The position numbers and the translations under genes are program-made. A DNA stretch of 64,000 nucleotides from Eutypella sp. D-1 (Eukaryota; Ascomycota; Sordariomycetes; Xylariales; Diatrypaceae). The notes under the pieces are model-generated. The model saw only the letters and a program-made list of their open reading frames with translations, was not told the origin of the DNA and made no database searches. Shown one piece after another: positions 10,901 to 23,300 of the stretch (position 1 is the stretch's first letter; each line of letters begins with the position of its first letter). The stretch spans positions 2,542,001 to 2,606,000 of the forward strand of contig JAJTTP010000005.1 in the NCBI GenBank assembly GCA_023313575.1, written 5' to 3'.

Positions 10901-13295
10901 TTCGATCAAACCGATCTGCACCGCAGTAGACAGAGGCTGGCTATATTGTGGCTCGTTGATGTTGTCTGCGCGACGAAGTTCATCTGGTAGTAGCAGGCAA
11001 GGTTAGTTATTATCCACGCCACCACCATGCTACTTCACCCGTTTCCCAACTTACCAAACACCGTCCATTCACATCCCAGCTTGCAATAAATATCATCGAT
11101 CTGCCCTAAAGTATGGGCGAATACGGGATACTGTATCAATTCCCGTCCCATGTTCACATACTGTGCACCCTGGCCAGTAAACACATATGCCAGCCCAGTC
11201 TGCGCGGCGCTTCGGATGGGTTTAGCTACAGAGAGTGTTTTCGTTCCCGAGTTCACGGGCCCATCCACGACGATCGCAAAAGTTCTCCAAAGCATCTGAC
11301 TTCGTCGAGTGCTGAGTGTGAAAGCCAGCTGGTTTAGCTTGCCTGGACTCCCTGCAACTTTTGAATTGAAAAAGCGCTCGTAACCTTGTGTCACACGATG
11401 AATCGCCTTCTCGTCGGCAGCACTCCAGACCAGCAAACTGGGCAGAGTTGCCTTTGAACCTTGAGTCAGTTCTGTTGAACCATTCGTATCCTTGCTGTCC
11501 CCATTGGTGTGGCCGTTGGTGTGGCCGTTGGTGTGGCCGTTGGTGTGGCCATTAACATGGCCGTTAGTTTGTGCCACCACATCCTCTATGGGAGCCGCTG
11601 GAACTTGGGCAGTGCAGTGGTTTCCAGTGAGGCCACGTTCCTGGAGATAATGGTATGCGTCATCAAGGATGACATGTGTGTTAGAGCCGCCGAATCCGAA
11701 GGAGTTGATTGATATCCGGCGTAGGCCCTGCCTTGGCCAATCGACCGGTTGTGTGGGCACCTGTGATGTCTTAGCAATTGCATAAGCCAACTTTTTAACG
11801 ACTCAAGGGACATACCACCGTTCGGTAGAAATCGGCATCGATAGCGGGATTCAGTTTTTCGAAGAGCGGGTTCGGTGGGATGATGCCCTTTTCAAGAATC
11901 ACTTGAGAACAGATCAGAAATTGGTTATGCTACACAAGGCAGGCCCTCGGTAAACCTACAGATGGATTTTATTATGCCAGCCAGAGCACTTGCACCTTCT
12001 AAGTGGCCAATATTCGCCTTCACGGTACCGACGTAAAGCGGCTCTTCGGCTGACCGGCTTTCCCGAAAGACTCGACCAATGGCCTTCATCTCTACTGGAT
12101 CGCCCGTCGGCGTACCAGTTCCTGCAGAGCTTGATCAATACGACGATCCCGTATCAATTAGGCATGTTCGACTTACCATGTGCTTCAACGTAACGTGTCA
12201 CGTCCAACGGTAGCTTGGCTTGTTTATAGACATGCCGGATTAAGTCTTCCTGCGCCTTCTGGCTAGGCTGTGTCATGACTGGCGTTTGACCGTCCTGGTT
12301 TGAACCAGTACCGCGAATGACTGCGCGGATCATATCCCCATCTCGAACTGCTTCGCATACCGGCTTGAGCACAACAGCGAGAACACCTTCCCCTCTAGCA
12401 TAGCCGTTGGCGCGATGATCGAAGCTGTGGCATACCCCATCGGGCGACAGGAAGTTCTGGTCGGATAACAATTGGAAAATACCTGGGTCGAGGAGCAGAT
12501 TACATCCGGTAACGAGGGCCTTCCGAACGCAGAGTGAGCGGAGACATTCTCATGGTCTATTCGCCGATTTTGGAAAGTTCACTTACACATGAGGCATCTC
12601 CCATCTGGAGAGTCTTATACGCTAAGTCAAATGCCGCCAGGGCACTTGAGCAGGCTGTGTTCACATGAACACTCGGTCCATGCATATCGAAATACCAGCT
12701 AACACGGTTAGGGATGATAGAGTTGACAGTACTACCAGTTACAGCAGTGCGTTCCACGTTCTCGGGGTCCATTGACACCATTCTGGTGTAGTCTTCTTCC
12801 ATGGATGCAGAGAATACTGCAGTACGTGAGCCACTTAGGCTCTCGACTGGGATTCCAGCTATTATTGCTGTCAGCTTCCCCCCTAGCCATGCTAGCATTA
12901 GTTCTGCTGGGCGATATGCTCACCATTTTCAAAGGCATGGTACGATGCCTCCAAGGTCCACCGTTGCATTGGGTCCATGGATGCAGCCTCCTTTGCCGTA
13001 ACCGAGAAGAAGGGCGCGTCGAACACGGTGGGATCGTCATTTATGAAATGCGCACCTTTCCCTTGGAACTGGCAAGATGGTCAGCTAAACGACGTATCTG
13101 AGACAGGCCGGATCCATCACTCACTTTGTGGTGTTTGTTGTTTACAAATGTATCAACATTGATCCGAGATTTAGGCCATCCTGTCTTCATGTTTCGTCGG
13201 CCTTGAAGCATCTCCCAAAAAGCAGCATCGTCGTCCACACCTTGGGGGAGCTTAAAGGAGAAGCCGACGATGGCGATGTCGTCTTTTTTCGTCAT
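4936..13295 (-). CDS. Highly reducing type I polyketide synthase (KS-AT-DH-MT-ER-KR-ACP)
   Basis: It builds a polyketide from malonyl units with C-methylation and full reduction. I resolve 11 exons: 13295-13125, 13068-12924, 12858-12587, 12519-12177, 12121-11960, 11901-11816, 11760-11055, 10983-9857, 9793-6242, 6176-5722 and 5653-4936. The ten introns are 55-71 nt and all join in frame, giving 2578 residues. KS: Cys175 in VNTACSSAL, His310 in [13 protein letters not shown], His350 in [11 protein letters not shown]: Ser672 in GHSSGE. DH: His1003 in [11 protein letters not shown], Asp1194 in [21 protein letters not shown] near 1463-1472. [18 protein letters not shown] near 2000-2015. [10 protein letters not shown] near 2208, with Tyr2351 in SANYAGG. 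ACP: Ser2531 in GVDSLMAVE. There is no C-terminal thioesterase or NRPS part, so release needs another enzyme or spontaneous chemistry. A repetitive Asn-Gly-His-Thr linker joins KS and AT. Product unknown. Confidence 0.93.
11504..11566 (-). repeat. 12-bp minisatellite in the KS-AT linker of the polyketide synthase
   Basis: Four to five near-identical copies of a 12-base unit (plus-strand form TTGGTGTGGCCG) encode repeated Asn-Gly-His-Thr in the linker between KS and AT. The unit is a multiple of three bases, so copy-number change would keep the frame. Confidence 0.85.
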
Positions 13296-16142
13296 GTTTG
13301 AGTTTAATTCACGGCTTAATAGAGTCTATGCTTTTGGTTAATATCGAAGTGTGACCCAGCACACGTATAGAATAGTATATACCCAACTATGATATCACGA
13401 TTTAACTGATGAGCTAGCTGGTCTACACAATATCTGGCAGTATCGGTACACCGTCTCCTTTTATACTTGGCGAATCCCATGGATGTCGAAGTATAGATGT
13501 ACTTGTTGCGTCTTCAAGCGATCCGAATCCATCAAGTCCTAGCCCATCTACCTCTAGGTCCCAATCAAGGATGGCCATACCTTTCGTATTGGCTGCCTTG
13601 GATATCCGCCCTCTGGCAAATGGTATCAGAGATCATGGGTGTATACCTTCGCATATGCCCCATCTATGGTGAGTGAATGCCTTGTCAACATCGGGATCAC
13701 ATGTAGACCACCCGAGGTCGTCGAAACCTGAACGAAATCCGGGGTCCTAGTGGAGCGTGCCAACCATCATTGAGCGCTTGTGAAACACCGACTCGGTGTA
13801 GATCTTTTTTCCTACATCTTAATCTAACCACACAGATACACGGGAAGATGTCTTCCAAGCCAGGCTACCTAGCGAATAGGCTCATACATCACACCGTGCA
13901 CCACCAGTAGGAAACCAATTTGAGGCAACCGAATATCCGGAGCCGAAAATACCCTCGCATTTGCAAAAGTCAGTAAGGCCGTAGTGGGTTCCATGAGGAT
14001 ATGGTCCACAGGGTCGACGAGGACCGGGGCAAGAGCAGTGGGTAGGCATAAGAGACTAAGGTGAGTCAGGATATACGATGTATGGAGATAATTCCACCTT
14101 GGATCTAACTGTGAGTCAATATTCTAACCAAGTATGGATGGCCATGGTAAAGTGCAAGACGAGTGGGATGCTTGATGGTCTGACACAGCCAGGTCTTTCA
14201 CCTGGGTACAAGTTTGGGCCCGCTAGTCAAATCCTTGACATCCGGGAAATCTTTCCGTACAGAATTCATCCATGGCAGTGCTTCCAAGGGCCCCCAGTGA
14301 TGGCAAATAGCCAAATCTCAAAGTGAGAAGGAAAAGTGAAAACACAAGGAGGGCCTCCCAACAGAGACCAGTGACCGTTCGGGTACTTGTGGGTATTCTA
14401 GGCACGTTCCCTACGCATGGGCCAGCACCAGAACGGTCGCGAAACCCGATTATAACGGTCACGATAGGGAAGGTGATAATAATGATGTACTGATAAGAGA
14501 TGCATTGTACTAAGCTGAGGGGCTAGTGGCCGCGTAACATAAATCATTCTACACATTCTAGGCCTCAAACTTACGTAGGTCTTACTATGTAAAGGGGGAT
14601 GCGTTCTATCTAATCGGACGAGATAGGGTAGTAGCAAAGACTTTAGGGCTGCAGTTCTGGTGTTTCAGGCCAGGGCCTCGAAATTACTCTTCTCTATGGC
14701 ACTTGGCGCTCCGCAGGGTAAACTGCTGCTTCTGACTATAACGAGGTCGTAGAAGGCTTGGATAGAGCGCAGCTTTTTGACGTAGACGCCATCTACCAAT
14801 AGGTATGCAGCAAAAAGTACGAGCAGCATGTCATTTTTTTAGTTCTTGATCCTGGTTATCTCGGCAGTGAAATATCCCGCAGGTCGGCTCTTCTTTGTCA
14901 CTATGTACGAGCGGAAATCGGCCTTTGATCAGCTCTCGTAGGATTCAACACCTGATTTACTTGGTTTGGGACCCTTTGTCGCCCATAGCTCATAGACGAG
15001 GCGCAGTAACCTGTATGTATCAAGTACCGCTTTTGACTTGATTGCAACATGGGTGCGGATAGGTGAGACTAATTTCTTCAAGGTCCCCCGGCCGCATTGC
15101 CGCTAGAGGGGTCTTCTTCTGGTTGTCTCTGTGGTTGGCTTTTCGAGGGATAGGGGAAACACGACGGAGGTTCGAGAGAAACGTCTCGTACACGTGATGT
15201 TGATCGCGGTGGCCGATCTATTAGTTACGCTGATCAGGCTAACAGAGCATCTCTTGTTCCATACGCCCGACGCTTTGGGCCGACTCCATCATCTAGAACT
15301 TTTTTTTTTTTCTCAAACGTGACCATTTTGCGGACGTTAGCCGTGGGGGCCATCACCATCGCCATCATTCTGCAGACTGTGATATATCGATGATACTCAT
15401 TGCCATTCCATTAGGATTCAGTATGCCAGGCACAGGCCAATTTAGTGTAATATGGGCGCTAAATCCAAACCAATGGGTAAACAGACCCCACGGCCCGTCC
15501 CACACGACCTTATGGGTAGTAACTTCGCGGCTTATTCAGGCGTAGAGTCTTCGGCTTAGGCTGGCCGTGACAAGTTCACAAGACAGGGAAGTTTATCGCC
15601 TACTGGATCTGTATCGTTCAGGGATACATTTAGTACTATGCCCAAGTGGAGTAGACAGTTAACGCTACTAAACGTCCCGCATGCAGATCTCAGGGAAAAT
15701 GTAAGCCGTAAGGAGGAATTGTCTTCATTGTATGTCAAGCGCCGAGACGACGCTACTAAACCCCTCTGTGGACTTTTCACATTCTCTAAGCACTTGGGAT
15801 AGACATTGATGTGAGACTAAAATCATTTCGTGACATATCTACGATGTTGAGGTTTTAGTAGTACATGCCCTAAGGATAATGCTCGTATACGAAGAGGCGG
15901 TCGACATCGTCATAGGTTCTCTATTTCACCGAGACAGAGGCTCAGCTACACCACTGCGGCGAAGTTGCCAGCACGTGGCATGAAGCAACGTCCGTTTTGT
16001 GGGGTTAAGGGGTCACAGTCCCGCAGGGTATGTAGTCAATTTAACGGTTTTTTCGAATTCCATTTGGGATACACTAATATACAAGAACACAACCATCTAT
16101 TCGTTGGCAACGGAATAGCAATGAACGAATGTTGATCTAGAA
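13296..16142. other. Gene-free region between polyketide synthase and acyltransferase
   Basis: About 2.8 kb with no open frame that shows conserved motifs or a believable exon chain on either strand. It should contain the polyketide synthase promoter and the acyltransferase 3' end. A T-run lies at about 15300. No transposon ends or inverted repeats were recognised; degraded genes cannot be excluded. Confidence 0.5.
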
Positions 16143-17675
16143 TCAAACACACACATGTAGAGACGTACTCATGGGGGCATCATGTCGCATAAGAACACGT
16201 TTCGATCCTGCCGCAGCCGCGGTGGGTCGCGGGTCTGCGGCAGCGGCAACATGGACAGCATCCACCCCTCTGTATTCGAAGTATTTGTTCCACTCGGTAT
16301 CTTCTAGCAAGGCTTGCACGAGATGCTTCTCATATGCGATAGTAAATTCCGGGCCTTCGTCGGAATCGGGGTCCGTGCTACGAGGGGGGTATATGATTAT
16401 CAGCCCCTCAACCACGACATCCATTAGGCACCGATACAGGACGGGCTTAGCAAAACCAAAGTCGGCGGAGGCAACATCCGCGCGGCGGTGATCTGTGTGC
16501 TGAATTGACATAGGCGGTTTTGTGTTGATAGGGACATTCATAGCCCCCTTGTCACGGACAGTGGAGATGAAGTCGATGGTCTCGTCTAAATTCTCTTCCG
16601 TGACACATTTGGAAAGTTGGCGGATGTATGACGCAACTTTCCAGAGAGGCCATTCTTCTATCACCTGGGCCACCGTCGGCTGTGTAATTGGTACCGCGTC
16701 GGACATAGCTTTGAACAAAACATTCCGCTGAATGCGCTGTGGGGTCTTGCGGCTCAGCAGGCGCCTTCGCATATCAATAGCCTCGGCCCAGAAAAGTCTG
16801 GAACACGGATCTGAATTGTAGACGGGAGCCCGGAGCCGGGTTAGAGTACGCCATATCATGGCTGAGAATGCGTCGTAAGTCGAGATCCATGACCCGTCTT
16901 CCGGCATTGCCAGTTTCTTCAACTCGGCAGCTTTACTCTTAGGGAGGTGGAAGAGATACATCGAATTGGGAGTGTGGGCAGGATGTCGGGGTTTTCGGGG
17001 CGGACCGTCGATCTTGGCCGTTTCGGGAAGCTCCGGCCGGATGAATCGCGAGAGATCATTACACCCGGGATCCCAGGCCGGAAATGCCGTATTGCGGAAG
17101 ATGGCATAGCAGTTCTCAGCCAACTGATGAGTAAATCCAGTCCAACCCATCGCATCATTCGCGTAGTGGTGGAAGTGCATGGTGAAGACAAGTCCGCCTT
17201 TGATAAAATTGGCTTTGAAAGCCGCCGCAGCTGGCTTGTTGTCCGGGTGGCCTGCACTTCCGCGTCCCCAGAGCATGTTTGAATCGGCACTCCATGTTTT
17301 AAGATCACCAAGTGCTATTGATGTGAAGTGTTTTTTCTCAAGGTCATCGAAAGATCGTGAGTTGTCTCCTGGCGCATCACACTGGACCACGAACCGTACC
17401 GTACTCTCCCTCCTCTTGACGAACGAATGGCCGCCCTCTGTATCATTTTCGATGGTCCCGCATACGTGCCGGGACTGGCTTATTGTTCTCTGTAAGCCTC
17501 GCCTGAGGATGTCGGCTACTTCTCCCCTCCGCTCGTCTTCCAAGCGGAAGAACAGAGCCCAGCACACATAACTGGTAGATACTAAGCAATCGAGAATGGA
17601 GACCTTGTATCTCTCCTCCTCTGGGTCGTTTTCCCAACCAAGTGGGTGAAGGTCAAAAATTTGTTGTGTAGACAT
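16143..17675 (-). CDS. BAHD-type (trichothecene 3-O-acetyltransferase-like) acyltransferase
   Basis: Single exon, 510 residues. It probably transfers an acyl group from acyl-CoA to a hydroxyl or amine of a small molecule. The hallmark catalytic motif HxxxD is present as HYAND (His170-Asp174, within HFHHYANDAMGW). The second family motif appears as DFGFAKP (from Asp405), close to the DFGWG seen in plant and fungal members. ATG 17675 is followed at once by family-like sequence, and the length fits the family (450-520). The gene lies 2.8 kb upstream of the polyketide synthase on the same strand, so acylation of the polyketide is a reasonable inference but is not shown. No signal peptide or membrane segment: cytosolic. 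Confidence 0.85.
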   Translation of the reverse strand: MSTQQIFDLHPLGWENDPEEERYKVSILDCLVSTSYVCWALFFRLEDERRGEVADILRRGLQRTISQSRHVCGTIENDTEGGHSFVKRRESTVRFVVQCDAPGDNSRSFDDLEKKHFTSIALGDLKTWSADSNMLWGRGSAGHPDNKPAAAAFKANFIKGGLVFTMHFHHYANDAMGWTGFTHQLAENCYAIFRNTAFPAWDPGCNDLSRFIRPELPETAKIDGPPRKPRHPAHTPNSMYLFHLPKSKAAELKKLAMPEDGSWISTYDAFSAMIWRTLTRLRAPVYNSDPCSRLFWAEAIDMRRRLLSRKTPQRIQRNVLFKAMSDAVPITQPTVAQVIEEWPLWKVASYIRQLSKCVTEENLDETIDFISTVRDKGAMNVPINTKPPMSIQHTDHRRADVASADFGFAKPVLYRCLMDVVVEGLIIIYPPRSTDPDSDEGPEFTIAYEKHLVQALLEDTEWNKYFEYRGVDAVHVAAAADPRPTAAAAGSKRVLMRHDAPMSTSLHVCV

Positions 17676-19820
17676 GGCTATCGTTTCTGATACATGTAAT
17701 TAAGCTTGAACGGACGAGGCGGTGGCCTAGTGCTACCAGGAATACACGACTTGCTATTTATATAGGTTCTATGTATGATGAACTGAGGACCCGGTGGTTG
17801 TGTGGCCGACTGTACATATCACATATCCTCAAGCTGAAACTTATAGCTAGGGCTTAGCCCACGTCTAACGTCACGCCGTACCGGTAAGCAAGGACGGTCT
17901 AGATGGCCCAGACTATACGGCTTTAGTCAGATCACTCCGATGGCCAAGCGAGCCAGTGCCATTGTGAATATTCATGGTACAGAACCAAGTTTCCGATATT
18001 CATCCCACAGCCACTTGAAATTGTAATTCTACTCGACTGGATCAGGTGAAGTCGCACTGCCTAAGTAGCCGAAACTACCTTGATGCGGGATATGCGGCCG
18101 ATATCCAGCCGCGCTCGATAGGTATCCCGCCTATTGGGAACTTCTACTTCCTTCTAGACTCCGAATCTCTGCCTGGGCGACTTACCCTAGCTGTTAGGGA
18201 ATAGCCGAGATAGTCCGAGCTTCTGGGTTTTCCAGCCCAATGGTTTTGACTATATTAGATCGAAATACCCAAGCACGCCCCGACCTGATTCGGATCTAAG
18301 CGGTATACAGGAGTCACATCATCTGACTCACTGCGGGTTTTCTTGATACGCCTGGCGGGTATATCAGGTCGAAATGACTATGCGCACCGGACTAACGCCA
18401 ATGATCATCACGACCACCGAAAACCTCATGTGTGATCTGCTTTTAGGCAGTTTCTGCATATAGACCAATCAACTGGTAACTCCACGATTCTGACGTAGGG
18501 ATGGACGTCATACGCCACTGCTAAGTTACGTAAAGAATCCCATATCTACAATTTCAACGCTAATAGATGGGCTCGGGCCAAGTCATATCGTAAATAAGGA
18601 CCCTGCGTAAACGATGAGAACAAGTTCCTTGGAAAATGTATTAATCAGCTGTTACAAATACTCACAAGGGTCAAGCCGTACTTTCTATTTGCTCGCACGA
18701 AACAAAATAGCAACAGGGGAGAAAACTGCTATATCCTGGGCTAAGTTGAAAGATGCCAGACATTGCATTTACTACTTGCTATTTGACCTTGCTATTTAGC
18801 CTTGCCGTCTAGTTATACTTTTACTAGCTTTATTATTTCATATTATTACACAAGCTTGACGATATTCTCGTGCAGAACAAGGCCGTTGTTGTACAGACTT
18901 CAACCGTTAGCCTCTCCATCATGTCTGTTCTTAAACCCTTGTCCTCTGTGCAGTGTTTCTTATACAGTGGAGCTATTCTGACCCGACCCGCTGCCATGGG
19001 CTTCACATTTCAAGATCGACAGTACCGAGGGTCTGGTAATGCTAAGCACGATAAGATTGATAAATGCAATCAAGCCACACACGCCATCATCTCATTAACT
19101 ATTTATCGTCATGAACTCAGCGAGTAGCACCACGTGACTCTATGTATGGTTCTTCGTTGAACCATGATCAAGCCGTTCACCGTATTTACAAAAGAGACAA
19201 GGGTTTTGGAGTATGGACGGGCTCTTGCGGGGGCTCTTGCAAGGTACAATACCTAGTCAGGCCATTCGAACCTTCGGCTATGACAACACTTGAATTTTCT
19301 AGTCAATTGGTCTTGCCATCACCGGACTACGAACCCGCGAGGTGCAGAAGGTATCGGGTTTCGGCCCAGTTGGCCGATGCAAGTCGAGGATTTACAATGA
19401 AGGTCTTGGGGTCGAGGTATATGGGGAAACTTCCATATTCCTGTCCCCGGTTTGTCGGGCAGCCATCGCTAGTGTTTCGGGCCTCGGCTTAGGCTGGTTG
19501 ATCCTGGATGATGTGTGATATCGTGCCATTTGCTATAAACAGGGAAACCCCTCTCAATGTCTTCACCGTACACAATAGAGCTGACATGGTAGGGTGCCTT
19601 TTCAATTCTGCCTAGAGTTATGTACGTTTTGGCACAAAACACGCGCAAACTGACCGCCATCCTGAATGCCACTCGTTGCTAGATGAACAAGGCATAGCCC
19701 AAGCAGCTGTAGCTATCCACGGTGGGCTGACACTGACCTAGCTACCTCGGTACTTGGAATTCTGATCGTGATTTAAATTTGCTGTTTTCTCGTCCCTCTT
19801 GTTCTCTTGTCCCATTATCA
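17676..19820. other. Gene-free region upstream of the acyltransferase
   Basis: No gene supported. Short frames (for example 18614-18799 and 18870-19127) lack conserved sequence and have no credible splice partners. It contains the acyltransferase promoter region and the 3' flank of the SnoaL-like gene. Confidence 0.5.
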
Positions 19821-20315
19821 TTACGGCGCAGCCGAAGTCTTCCAGAAACTCCTCAAGAATTTGAGGTGATCCATCTGCCAAGTATCTCCCTGCTGAACCC
19901 AGGTCTCGTGGTAGTAGCCGCCGCCCGTGTTCCACGGTCCGGTATCACCCTTAGCGCCGACGTGGTAGATGCAGTTCCAGACGACCTTGACCTTGGCAGG
20001 GGTGCTCCCGCTGGCGGGCTCGTATCCCATGATGCCGGGGCCCATCAGATGGACGCACTGTGCTTCCTTGAAAGCCGCGTCGGAGTACGCGATGAACTCG
20101 TCCCTTGTGAATTCCCACTTCGTCCCCTGGACCTCGATGAGGGAGCCATCTGCGTTACATAGCTCTATGCGCGCATTTGGGGTTATGACCTCGGTGAGCC
20201 TGGTCCAGAGGCCCTTGTCGGCGAGTTCGCAGTACTGCGTCTTCTTGCGGCGGACGATCTCCGCAATCTCCGGAGGAGGAGGGGTGTTGGGAACGCACTC
20301 GATCGAACACTCCAT
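19821..20315 (-). CDS. SnoaL-like (NTF2-fold) domain protein
   Basis: A 164-residue protein of the SnoaL/NTF2-like fold, found in small isomerases, hydrolases and accessory proteins of fungal secondary metabolism. Visible family signs are an N-terminal helix region (EIAEIVRRKKTQYCELADKG), a central FTRDEFIAYSDAAF segment, and C-terminal strands with YYHETWVQQGDTWQMDHLKF. I chose ATG 20315 (MECSIECVP), which starts just before the domain. The frame stays open upstream to 20507, but that part is Ser/Pro-rich and starts without ATG. It lies ~2.1 kb upstream of the acyltransferase on the same strand as the polyketide synthase, so it could be a cluster member. The substrate cannot be told from sequence. 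Confidence 0.7.
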   Translation of the reverse strand: MECSIECVPNTPPPPEIAEIVRRKKTQYCELADKGLWTRLTEVITPNARIELCNADGSLIEVQGTKWEFTRDEFIAYSDAAFKEAQCVHLMGPGIMGYEPASGSTPAKVKVVWNCIYHVGAKGDTGPWNTGGGYYHETWVQQGDTWQMDHLKFLRSFWKTSAAP

Positions 20316-23300
20316 GATGTTTCGGTAAACGGGTTGTTGTGAAGTGTGTGTAGGCCTGGCAACACGGGCTGTAGTGGAGGTAAGCGGATCGCGGGATTTA
20401 AGCGGAAGCTTGGATGATGTATTCCAGACAGAGGATGAGACGACAGACGTGGGCACAAGCACAGCTTGGGAGGAGGGCGGCAGGTCATAAAATAACCAGT
20501 TGTTCAACTTCTATCCCCGCGGCATCTGCCAAGACGATCATGCACATCGAGCCTTACTGCCAACACAGTCCCGCTTTAGCGTTGTAGAAGTAAGCAGATA
20601 TCATAGCCGATTGGCTGCTGTATTCAGAGGAGGAGCCTGCGAGGGTCGTTACTATGCAGGTATGCTGGCGACGTCGTATTCTGGTAGGGCTTGGAGTAGA
20701 TCAATACATAGTACGCGCATTGAATTCACCGCATTCGGATATTTTCTGGTTCTAGTTATAGCCATCCCTGCCAATGGCAAAATTTGTCAGTCCTTTTCTG
20801 AAACCTATAACCAAGAAAGAAGATTCTCGCGATTTCGCGACTCCCTCGATAGGCACCAGCACGCGAACCTGTCAGATTGGCTCAAATGCATCAATACGGA
20901 TCATCTCTTCGGGAGCGCGTAAAACTGTAGCAGCGTGTCACAAATCCAGTAGATGAGTTAGAGGTACACCGTTTACATATACGATGTGGGAAGTTGAAAA
21001 GTGGCACACATAAAAATGTGGTCCTAACCGCGGACAGTTCGGAAGTCGTTCGATCAATTGGAAGTCTCAAAAACTACGCCCGTAACGGCAGGTCTGCTAG
21101 TTGCTGCGGGAAGGTGGGTTTATAAAAGAACAATACATTAGGGCCATTCACTAACCATTATCTACCGTGAAGTCTAGGTTAGTGCACGGCAGACGGCATT
21201 GTATAGCCCGGAAGCCCTATGTGGCGAAGGATCCGACCCTTGCGGTTTAATGCTTACGTCTGCATCTTCGCCAGCCAACACGGCACGGTATATAGGTGCG
21301 TTGGCGCCAATAGGCATGAAGGACTCTTGGCTTAAAGGCCATCATTTGGACCGGGATTCCGCATCGGTATATCTCAACGGGCGACCTCCTTTCCCCCTGC
21401 ATTTCAAGATACAGGGACTTCGTGAACGGCTATAATGTGGGTCTTATCCGAGTTACCCCTGAACGTTGCGACCCGGAGCTCCGCGTGCCGGAGAAGGCAT
21501 CTTTTTTGGCACTGGTACTGTTCCAAGAGGTTACCTAAGGCACGGGGGAATAAATTTCCATCATTCGATATATTAAGCTGCTCTATCGTTAGGCTCTACT
21601 CTTCTAGGTTTAGTCGTGTGGTTAAATGATCTATTTGCTCGTTGCGGGGTCAGCTAACTTTATGGCGACAACGGACACCGCCCCGGGGGTGATATTTACG
21701 GGCCCCGAAGAAGCATACGCCTGTATCAACCTTGATGTGATTAATCACCGGTCCTTGATGTGGTACGGAGGAATGGGGAATAGTGAAGAATGGGGTACCA
21801 TGGATGTATTGAGAGACCGTGCTTACTGTATACTTAGTCTGATACTTCGTAGCTAATATCTACTTCAAGTTCGTGACCAAGACTAAATACGTAGGAAGGG
21901 CCCTGGAATGCCCCCAATATGCCACTTGTTCCTAACTGGAGATAAGACAGTACCCCTTTCAACTACCTGGTTGGGGATATAGGGCTGAAGTACCAGCCAT
22001 TTTCAGATTAATAAAGGCCCGTTTAAGAACAAGGCTACTGGGCATTCCATGTTGCATTGACCATGATGGTTATCTCCTGGAGATCATATGGAGGGCTCTA
22101 GAATATCGTGCAGAGGAACCAGACTCGACCCTTTCTATAGGATATGTTATAGATACTGTTGATTAGCCATGACTCCGCTAGGAGGTTGGGCGATGCACAA
22201 GCGAAGCGCCTCGGCCATCCAACAAGGCGTCATCGAGTACTAGAAGAAGTGGCCATATCCAAACGGATTATCCCAGTATAATAATCGCTTTATTCGTATA
22301 TACCCCTAATCGGAGGATGAAAGGCACGTAGAAAGGCACAGGCTAGAGCCTCTCACCCTGGGCTCTGAGATCAGAAACCCAGATTCTAACGTGGATAGGC
22401 TTACAGTTTGACAAGCCGGGGAAACATAAATTCTTTGAGCAGAGGCCCTAGAGTGCCCAAACCAGCCTGTCTATCCGTGTGAAGGGCTCTGACTTCGTGA
22501 TATCGGATCTCGCATATCATGTGAATAATGAATCCTACGAATCATGAGCTATCTGTTGGTAGCCTGCGCTTGATTGGTATATATGAAGGCGCCACAAGCG
22601 CTTCATACTCTGAAACCTACGAAAAGGTACCCCAAAGCTTCATACAAGTCCATGTCCATGACGGGATGATCGATAAAGACCTCGCCCGGACGACAGTCGT
22701 GAAAGATTTGTCACGGTAATCCTCTCGCTGTCGATATATTCAGGGTTCGCGACACGAGTACCCATGGTATCCGTAGAGCTAAGATGAGAATTTGCAAGCC
22801 AAGTGGTGTAGAGAGGAGACGAGGTCCCGGGATACGGCTTTCTCGCCCATGCATTGCGTCCTCGTAGACATCATAGGCAGAAAGGAACCTCATATCGAGT
22901 CGGTCACTAGTTCGCGCCTGCCCATGAGAGACCGCGCGTGTAGCGCAACTCCTTCCCAGTTGGCCGGCTTAATGGCGACGGCTTGGATTGGCTGATCTAA
23001 GGTAAGCCGTGAACCCAATCGGATGCTTCGGTCTCTTTCCATAACGGCAACTAAGCAGTGAAGCCTGAGGGGTATCTATCGCACAAGTATCGTCTCGTCT
23101 CCCCCAACCTAGCCAGATTACGATAGTGTCCCGTCACTTCAGGCATAGGCCTTCCGACGGCGGTAGTGCCATCAGACTGGTAGGTAGGTAACCAGGCGGC
23201 TGAGGTACGGCCGAATCAAGGCTCTCTACACTTCGGGCATTTTCCGGGCCGGAATGGGAAACTGGACTAAATCGAATCGTCTTGCGACATCACAGCCGGG

